Shown here: positions 57,467 through 64,000 of the stretch, piece after piece
Numbering within the stretch: the first letter of the stretch is position 1
Layout of the letters: every line of letters starts with the position of its first letter
Source of the DNA: Edaphochlamys debaryana
Lineage: Eukaryota; Chlorophyta; Chlorophyceae; Chlamydomonadales
Direction: 5' to 3'
Assembly: GCA_016858145.1 (NCBI GenBank)
Contig: JAEHOE010000063.1
Location: 310,001-374,000, forward strand
Length of the DNA: 64,000 bases
Translations under genes and position numbers: made by a program
Notes under the pieces: model-generated
What the model was told of the DNA's origin: nothing
Databases searched by the model: none
What the model saw: the letters and a program-made list of their open reading frames with translations, nothing else

Positions 57467-57974
57467 AGAAGCGGCCCGGGATTCGTGCCAGCTGGCGGTA
57501 CGGCCCAGGCGACTTCAACCGACCTCAACTGGCGTGGTGCCGGACGAGGGCAGCGGTGCCAGGGCCGCAGCTTACAGATGCCTGGGCGTTCACTGAAGGT
57601 AGAACGCCTAACCCAGCATGCTGGGCATGCGCGGCTCGTAGCCCCCGGCTTCGGTTGTTTCGAAGCGACGACCCAACAGTCGGCCAGCCTCAGACCTCGA
57701 GGCCGCATCGCTACCAAAGGCCTCAGCGTCAAGACTCGCTGGTCCTGCCTCGACGTCAAGTCCGTCCCCTACCGAAATGAATGCTGAGCCCCAGCCTCGG
57801 TCGCGGTTTCCTTGCCTAACCAATCTGCATGAGTCCGAGTCGCAACCCACACAAACAACACGCCTACGATCACTTCGCCACTGCCCTCTCACGTCTCTGC
57901 TTCACGGTCCACTCCTCGTCCCCAGACGTGTCGCCTACATGCGCTGCAGGGGTGGTGGCACGATCCCCCACCCA
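57467..57974. other. spacer between genes B2 and C2
   Basis: No exon recognised. Contains a segment of about 27 bp with palindrome CAGCATGCTG that is absent from copy 1. Confidence 0.5.
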
Positions 57975-59462
57975 TCACTGTGTGGATTGCGTGGATTGGG
58001 TGAGGTGAATGACATCATCCTCATCGTAAGTGGCCCCCGCCCGTGCTGCCGCTGCCGTTGCCGCCACCTGCAGTCGGTGTTGCTCGAAGCACTCCTCAAT
58101 CGTCCACCTCTGCCGCGACGCTCGCCGCCCTCCGTCTGGCGCGAGCTCGCTGTCGGCTGCACGCTTGGTTGTGGCACCGTCTGCTGGGCTGACGCCCACC
58201 TTTCCGGCTCCTGACGGCCCGGGTCCAGACCCGACGGCGCCCAACGCCCCCATCGCGTCCATTCCAGCACCAGGCGCGGGCTGCGCGGTGTTGGCCGACC
58301 GCGGGCGGCTCGCGGGTCCTCCAGACGCAACTGGCGGAACCCCGGCAGGCGGAGGGGGCCCAGCCATGAGCTGGCGCCTCACGCCGTAGAAGGTTTGGAA
58401 CACCCCACCCTCCCCCGAGCGGATGATGGAAGGGTCTCCACCGAACCAGCGCGAGTCCTTGTCCCAGTCAGGGTCCGCCATGACCCCCGCGTCCCGAGCT
58501 ACCATCGCGAGACGGTACAGCTCGCAGGTGGTGAGCTCCCCGACACTGATCGCTAGAGGGTTGCTTTGATCAACCATCACCAGGCCCAGGAGATCAACCG
58601 TCTCGAGCGGGATGGCCTGGACGGTCGCCCCGAAGGATGTCGTGAAAGCCTCGTCGTATGAAAGCACCAACCCGGGCAAGTACGCTCGCCCGTCCAGGTA
58701 GATAGTCTGCTGCGTGGCAAAGTGATAGCAAACGTGGCACCATCATTGCAATGTGGATGTGAACCACGCACCCGGCGGCACAGTGTTGAGAAGAATTAGT
58801 CTCACCGGCATGCAGTACAGAATCTCGGCGGAAGGCGGGTCCTTCCGCTTGGACAGGACAAGCGTGCACTCGGGGGTCATGTTGCGCATCTCCAGGGGCT
58901 TGCACTCCAGTGTGATCACACAGGCAGCGAGGCTGGTCGTGGCTCGTGTGTCACACACGACGTCCCCCACGGGCGGGTCCCCGGAGATGGGCATGAAGCC
59001 GCCCCTCTGGGTAGTGACAGTGAGGGCGTTTCCCACGATCACCTCCGGACGCGCCAGCAGTTTACTCGTGGACTTGAGCATGTTGTCCACCTAGTAGGGC
59101 ATTGCGTTGAACTCTGGGGCCCCTTATCGCCGCCGTCCGAAAGCTTCCTATTCTGAGAGCGTTTACCTGCTTGAAGGACCCACAGCGGCCAGCGTCCATG
59201 CTGTGGTGCAGCTTTCCGGTGTCCACAATCTCCACGGCTTCTGCGCGCGACAAGACTTGGCGCGTGAGCATTGGTACATGCAGTTCTGCAGGGCTGGAAA
59301 ATGCCAACTCCGCAGGGACTCACTGTAGATGCTCAGCTCAGCGAGCTGGTCTGCGGTGGGGTTTCCCCCGCTCAACATGTTTTTAAGCCCCCATTGAATG
59401 GCACGATGCACCTGTTGCAAGGCGCCTTGGATGTCGGGCCAGACGCGGATTTGCAGCACCAT
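57975..59462 (-). pseudogene. gene C (C2): unknown protein of about 438 aa, one-base frameshift
   Basis: Exons (minus) 59167-59462 with ATG, 58806-59090 and 57975-58709 (TGA). Exons 2 and 3 are clean and phase 0; exon 1 has 296 nt where 297 are needed, and the coding frame changes near 59300 (SESLRSWHF, then PAELHVPMLTRQVL), so a single-base loss is likely. Features: VLQIRVWPDIQGALQQVHRA at the start, QTIYLDGRAYLPGLVLSYDE at the start of exon 3, a Gly/Pro/Ala-rich linker and a C-terminal basic-acidic stretch ending STQSTQ. No known domain was recognised; VVVYLDGRKVDPG in gene G is the nearest resemblance in the window. The C1 copy in element 1 retains exon 3 only. Confidence 0.6.
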
Positions 59463-59761
59463 GCTGTCTGCTCGTGGCCTCAATGGTCGTGAGCTAACGA
59501 AATCGGTCGTCTGAACAGTCGGTAGAGGGGAGCAAATGAAGGAAGCACTGCAGTAGTCCTTTACAGGCTGAACAATGTTGTACGGACGGATCGCTTGGAG
59601 GGCCCTCCCTTAAGTCACGCAAGCCTTAGCCCATCCCATATCGACGCACTAGTCCCAAACTCTCCAGTTTCGCCGTCAACTTGCTACCCTGCGGCTCCAG
59701 TGTGTTCAGAACAACACCAACATACGCCCCCCTCTCTCGCGAGGCTCAGTCGCTCACGACA
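59463..59761. other. 3' UTR of gene D2 and 5' flank of gene C2
   Basis: Minus-strand TGTAA at 59561-59565, about 200 bp after the D2 stop, is a good poly(A) candidate. This piece has no counterpart in copy 1, where the element terminus is joined directly to the D1 stop codon. Confidence 0.55.
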
Positions 59762-62700
59762 TCAGTCCTCGTCCTCCTCCGTTCCCGTGCGCCACTCACT
59801 CAAATCCCCGCTAACTGATTCCGTCTCCTCCGCCTCCGAGCCGCTCATACTGCTCTCGTCCTCTCCTTCCTCCTCCGATATGAAGTCACTGTCGCCGCTG
59901 TCCTCATCGCCACTGGCACTCGGGCCGCTGCTGGAGGGCTCGCTTGTCAGCGCCTCGTCGTCGCACCACAAATCCAGAGCCTCTAACGCCGCTACAAGCG
60001 GCAGCGGCGCACTCGCCCAGGACGGCGGCGTCTTGTAGCCCATCGCGCTGAGGGTGAGCTGGGCGGCGAGGAGAAAGCCGTGGCGGTCCTGCTCCCCAAA
60101 GACACTCCGGCCATTCACCACGCAACTCCCCAGCGTCTGCGCGATGCGCGGGGATTCTGCAAGCGCCAGCGCCGCGCCGACCACCGCCGGGGTCCACCGG
60201 GGCTCGTCAGCACCCCGCGCTCCGCCAATTATTCGGCAGGGCAGCAGCTTAGAGCACGCCAGCGCCGACGACGAGATCATCGCCCGGTGCGCCTCCGAAC
60301 CCGCGACCGATTGCGCGCGGCTCAACACGCTGTCGCCACCCTCGCCTGCGCAAGGGCCGGCGTCCAGGCGCGGGTACAGCGTGAAGAGGTCGAACGAGTC
60401 GCGCGGCCCCCGGCCCACGACAGCGTGTCGCGCGCCGAAGGAATAGGCGGCGTGGATTCCGTCATCAGCGTCAATGGCATACAACGTCGCTGCTGCCTCA
60501 CGGTCGGTGGCACATGCCGGGCACAGGCACGACACTACCGTCGCTGGCGGCAATGATCTCTGACTCTGTCTGTACGTCGGGAGCCCGCCCACTACCGAAA
60601 ACGCTAGCCCCGGGAATTGCTCGTGCGCTGCCACCAGCCCGCCCTCTATCAGGTGCGAGGCTGCGGACAGCATGCCCACCTCCGACCGGGCTTGCTCCGC
60701 GATGGCTCCACGCACGGCAACGCTACCCGGGCTGTCGTCGGCTAGCCATCGCGCCCCGCGCGAAAGGCGGATGAGGTGCTCCAGCTGCGCTGCCGTCATG
60801 ACGGGAACGGACCTGGGCTCCCGCTCCCAGATGCTCCCCCGCTCGGCGCTCACCATCATGACCTTGCCATCAGGTGGGACCGAGAACGTTGCGGCCTCGC
60901 CGGAGCTGTTCATCGCGGCGCATGACGAGCCCGCTGTGGCGCTGTTCGCCACGACGGCAGCCACCCGCTGCAGGGCCAGCGCGGCCGCGAGCGTCGGCAG
61001 CTGGAGAGGCGCCGGTCCGTCCAGCGCGGCGGACCACGGCAGGACAGTCATGCTGCTCCCTCGCTTGTACGTCGAGGCCAACGTCGCCGCGCGCGGCGCG
61101 CTCGCGCTGGAGGTCAGACCACCCTCCTGGCTCTCGCCCTGCGTTTCATTGATTGCGAAGGCGTTCATCAGCAGCGAGAAAACAGCGCTGCTGTTAGGGG
61201 CCGAACCATAAGTAGAATCGCCGCCGTGTGATCCAGACCAGACGTATGGCTCCCGCCTTGCGCACCTCGTCGTGGGCTGCGTTGGTTCTCGCCCCGCCCT
61301 TGGCGCGCGATGGCCTGCCTCCACCTGCCCGGGGAGTTGCGCCGCCGCCCTGCTTCCCAGCGTTCCGCCGCTCTCCGCCGTGGACCACGCCGCGACCCGC
61401 GCCCTTTCCGCCAGCTGACGGGCCGCCGTCCTGAGGGAAGGGATCCAATGTCGGAGAGGAGGCTCGTTAGCCGGACGCTCAAGTCCGCTCGACGAACAAT
61501 GGCGCTGACTCTCCAACGACCATCGGTCGGCGAACCTACCTTCCCTGCGCTGTAGTCGCTGTCGTCGTTGTCCCCGCCGCCCTCCCCGCGGCGCCGCTTG
61601 TTAGATGCCGGCCTGCAGGGCTGCACAAGGCCATGCAGGGGCGAGCGACGGTTGGACAGAGCACGGCCGCGACCATAGTTTACGGGAAGCGTGCAAACGG
61701 CCAACTTCTCCGCGTTACTCCTCGCACCTTGGATGACGGCTTCCTCGTCCGCTCGCCGCTGCCGCCACCCTCGCCCGCACCGGACTCGATGTTCCGGCCT
61801 GCGCCAGCGGCCGGGCCCTCGGCTCCGCCCGCGGCGTAGGTGCGCCCCCCAGCCGCCCAGCCCCCAGTGTCGAGCGCGTCTCCGAGGTTGGAAGGCGGCC
61901 GGCCGACCTGCGGCCGGACTCGCCGCCATTTCGTGGCAAACGCCTTGATGTTGTACACCGGCCCACCCTCTTGGACCAACCACGAGGACCGCATCACGTC
62001 GAATACCCACTTGCGCACCGGCCGGATCTTGAAGAGGCCGTCACCCAGGTCCCAGAATTCCGCGAGTCCGAGGAAGCTCACATTGCTGCTCGGCCAGAAC
62101 TCGAACCGGACCTTGCGGACCGAGGACCGGACGGCGCTGACGATGGCCACCGGCGTGTGGTAGACCGTCGCGTCGTCGGTGACCTTGACCAGTATCTGCG
62201 AACGTTCAACGGGGTGCGATAACCGCAGGGGCGTGAGAAGCGAGGACGGCGAGTAAGCACAACGAGTCACGCTGCCTTCCTGAGAGATGTCGCGGGCTCG
62301 CGCTTGAGTACCCAGCCTTTTCCCCACGGCCCATTGTGTCAGGAAACACCCCTAGGCAAGGCCCAACTTTGCCAACACCCACCGGAACCGCCAGCGCCAT
62401 CTCGGCCACCCCCGGGGCGGAGGGTGGCGGCATGCTGCAGGCGCTCTCTCCGCTTGCGGGCGCTTCCGATGCCGCAGATGGAGCGGGGACGCACCTCCAA
62501 CTCTCCTCGCCGCCCGCGGTCTCTGGTTTGTTCGAGACCGGCATCAGCAGGTCCCGCAGGGCCGTCTCCCGCACCATGTGCACGCGTTCCAGGCTGCTGG
62601 CGTTCTTGAAATCGTCTGCCAGACAGATGATGCCCGAAAAGTCACACGCGAGGGTCCCGTCTCCACCGTCGAACACGGCACCGGGGTCGGTGAGGTCGGC

Positions 62701-63185
62701 AACCCTCAACGGCGCCGATGTCACGTCGTTGGGGTTGAGCGGCTGGGGCGCCACGTAGACGAGTGGTGTCACCATCATCGTGCCCGCGTCTTTAAAGAAG
62801 TCCACGACCTGCAAAGAGGGCAGAATCTGTCGCGATTGTAGGCGTGGGACCTGTCACCCTCGGCTCCGCACTCTCACCGTTCCCAGTCGGAGTTCATTAA
62901 TCTCGTTCTGGAGCTCGTATCTCCGGGCCCTTGGTGCAGCCTGGTTCGCTGTTGTGCAGTCATGCACGAGGCCTGCCAAGGGCGAGGCACGAAATTGCAG
63001 TGGATGGTTGCCGGGCGATCGGCAGCATTGTCAGACTCACGAGTGAAGTACCCCTGGGCCGCTGCGCTCCCGAGAGCAGCCGCGATTGGCGAGTCTTCCC
63101 CCGCGTCCTGCCGATCCTTTGCTACTTTTCTGATCAAGTGCTTGACGGAATCTGAGCTAATACTCAGCGGAGAGATGAGGCTCAT
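59762..63185 (-). CDS. gene D (D2): unknown protein with acidic C-terminus, the better copy
   Basis: ATG at 63185; exons recognised in phase: 63041-63185 (MSLISPLSISSDSVKHLIRK), 62878-62972 (RRYELQNEINELRLGT, coiled-coil-like), an exon starting VVDFFKDAG and ending near MALAVP, an exon starting ILVKVTDDATVYHTPVAIVS and ending TRKPSSK, a short basic exon (PCRPASNKRRRGEGGG, possible nuclear localisation signal), then a long final coding part from about 61195 to TGA at 59762. The exon junctions between about 61195 and 61555 could not be settled by phase. The final part includes CLCPACATDREAAATLYAID and a very acidic tail (GDEDSGDSDFISEEEGEDES). No known domain was recognised. D1 in copy 1 is frameshifted, so D2 is the reference. 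Confidence 0.6.
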
Positions 63186-63474
63186 GGCTAGCTTTGTTGT
63201 GCTCGTGCCACTGCTGCATTCAAACGTCCGCAGCGGCGCTCGGCTACAGACCACGGTGGTTTTTGTAGCAGAGCAAGCACAATTCCGAGTGGTGTCGTTG
63301 TGATTGTCAGGGCCTCAGCGCGACGGCCTGCACGAACGGTCATGTCGTACGACTCCGGGCCTTTTAGTCCGCGCCGACCAGCTTCCCAGACAATCGCAGC
63401 ATTGTAAGCAACCACTACACAAGACGCGGGCCTCCGGCTTGACATTACCCACTAGCACCAAGCCGCTTCCCGAC
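63186..63474. promoter_or_regulatory. divergent intergenic region between genes D2 and F2
   Basis: Equivalent of 37326-37614, same length, few substitutions. Probable shared promoter. Confidence 0.5.
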
Positions 63475-64000
63475 ATGGCGAATTGGCTGCGGCGTGTATG
63501 CCAGGAGACCCTTCCCCGTAAGTCTCATTCGCGTCCCGTGCCATTCTCAAGTTGAGTGGTTTCGTCATTAGGGAGTTTCTTCCTCGCAGACGTGTTCCCT
63601 GCAGGGGGGTTTGCGCCCGCCTTTTCGACAGCCGACACTCCCGAAAGCCGCGCTCGCGTCAACGACCTAGTGTTCTCCAAATTGCCGTTGGAAGGACCTC
63701 TATCCCCCAGTAAGTCAACCTGTTATGGTCAGGGCCGAGGTGGAGGTGGGGAGACCACGTTGCGAGCCAACCGTGCCATCGTGCTCTGCCGTCAAGGCTG
63801 CCATCAACAAGCGCGGTCCCCCTCTTCGTTGCCAGGCGGCTTTGAGATGAGTAACTACACTGCCGCGTTGGAGGAAGGCGTCCTGCTGCCGGGAAGTTTG
63901 TGGGTTGCCATGAACGACGACGACCGCCGCAGGCTGGAAGAGGTACAGGAGTACCTCGCCAACGTGGCAGGAGCGTCGCGGAACCGTGACGAAGGTGCGA
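63475..64000 (+). CDS. gene F (F2): N-terminal part of the nucleotidyltransferase-fold protein, cut by the window end
   Basis: Exons 63475-63517, 63590-63709 and 63836-63994 match F1 at a constant offset of 25860 bp, with a few substitutions (for example RVNDLVFSKL against RINDLVFSEL). The exon carrying the F1 nonsense codon and the nucleotidyltransferase motifs lie beyond the window. Confidence 0.65.

Larger units (their letters stand above)
52097..64000 (-). mobile_element. giant TIR element, copy 2 (left end and 11.9 kb; continues past the window)
   Basis: Begins with the same terminal repeat as 24417 and shows the uninterrupted gene order A3(-), B2(-), C2(-), D2(-), F2(+). Sequence is very close to copy 1 over 24417-27231, 27232-33926 (inverted) and 33927-38140. 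By combining 52097-63475 with 37615-43792 the intact element is estimated at about 17.5 kb. It inserted 5 bp upstream of the exon at 52069-52091 of the metalloprotease gene (CCCAG acceptor). Confidence 0.72.

Noticed and set aside
24417..64000. Endogenised giant virus segment
   Set aside because: The nucleotidyltransferase-like gene recalls large DNA viruses, but there is no capsid, packaging ATPase, polymerase B or late transcription factor, and the genes are intron-rich. Kept only as a distant possibility for the origin of gene F.
1..64000. tRNA, rRNA or other structured RNA genes
   Set aside because: No B-box-like GGTTCGANNCC with a matching acceptor stem, and no rRNA-like conserved stretches, were noticed; a dedicated scan could still find a divergent one.

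Overview
The window is nuclear DNA of a green alga, most likely a chlamydomonadalean/volvocine species. Evidence: GC-rich coding sequence, many short introns with GT(G/A)xG donors and pyrimidine-C-rich acceptors, TGTAA polyadenylation motifs behind several genes, low-complexity Pro/Ala/Gly proteins and an SPPPSPPP-type extracellular metalloprotease. I saw no rRNA, tRNA, CRISPR or bacterial operon structure. All exon models below were read by eye from phase-consistent splice sites.

Region 1 (1-16.7 kb) holds two tandem + strand paralogues. The first is only a 3' part (1-1710). The second is complete (3793-16481, 17 exons, about 2969 aa). Both carry a DEDD-type 3'-5' exonuclease fold of the Mut-7/EXD class in which the catalytic acidic residues I can align are replaced. 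The second protein has two such domains, a 24 x 63 bp (21 aa) repeat array in front and a roughly 67 x 51 bp (17 aa) repeat array behind. Region 2 (16.7-23.7 kb) has repeat debris, a truncated ankyrin-kinase gene (18823-20941) between two inverted repeat fragments, and an orphan signal-peptide exon.

Region 3 (23.7-64 kb) is the unusual part. A minus-strand gene for an M43/pappalysin-like secreted metalloprotease (HExxHxxGxxH visible) is broken into an exon block at 47385-52091 and a last exon at 23741-24414, whose phases and cysteine domain fit each other. Two copies of an apparently undescribed giant element sit in its introns. Copy 1 spans 24417-43792; copy 2 starts at 52097 and runs off the window. 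The ends share a ~21 bp inverted terminal repeat (ACAA(C)GGCTGGTAGCCAGGAGG). Combining the copies gives a consensus element of about 17.5 kb: TIR - A(-) - B(-) - C(-) - D(-) - divergent F(+) - HE(-) - TIR. A and B are F-box/LRR-like, F has a polymerase-beta-type nucleotidyltransferase fold, HE is a ~1000 aa protein of unknown family, and C and D are unknown. I found no known transposase, integrase or reverse transcriptase.

Copy 1 is rearranged (A1 fragment, then C1-B1-A2 inverted, then D1-F1-HE). The two copies are decayed at different places, with frameshifts and CGA-to-TGA nonsense changes, so the intact gene set can only be seen by comparing them. A further unknown gene, G (44341-45927), lies between the right TIR of copy 1 and the protease exons.
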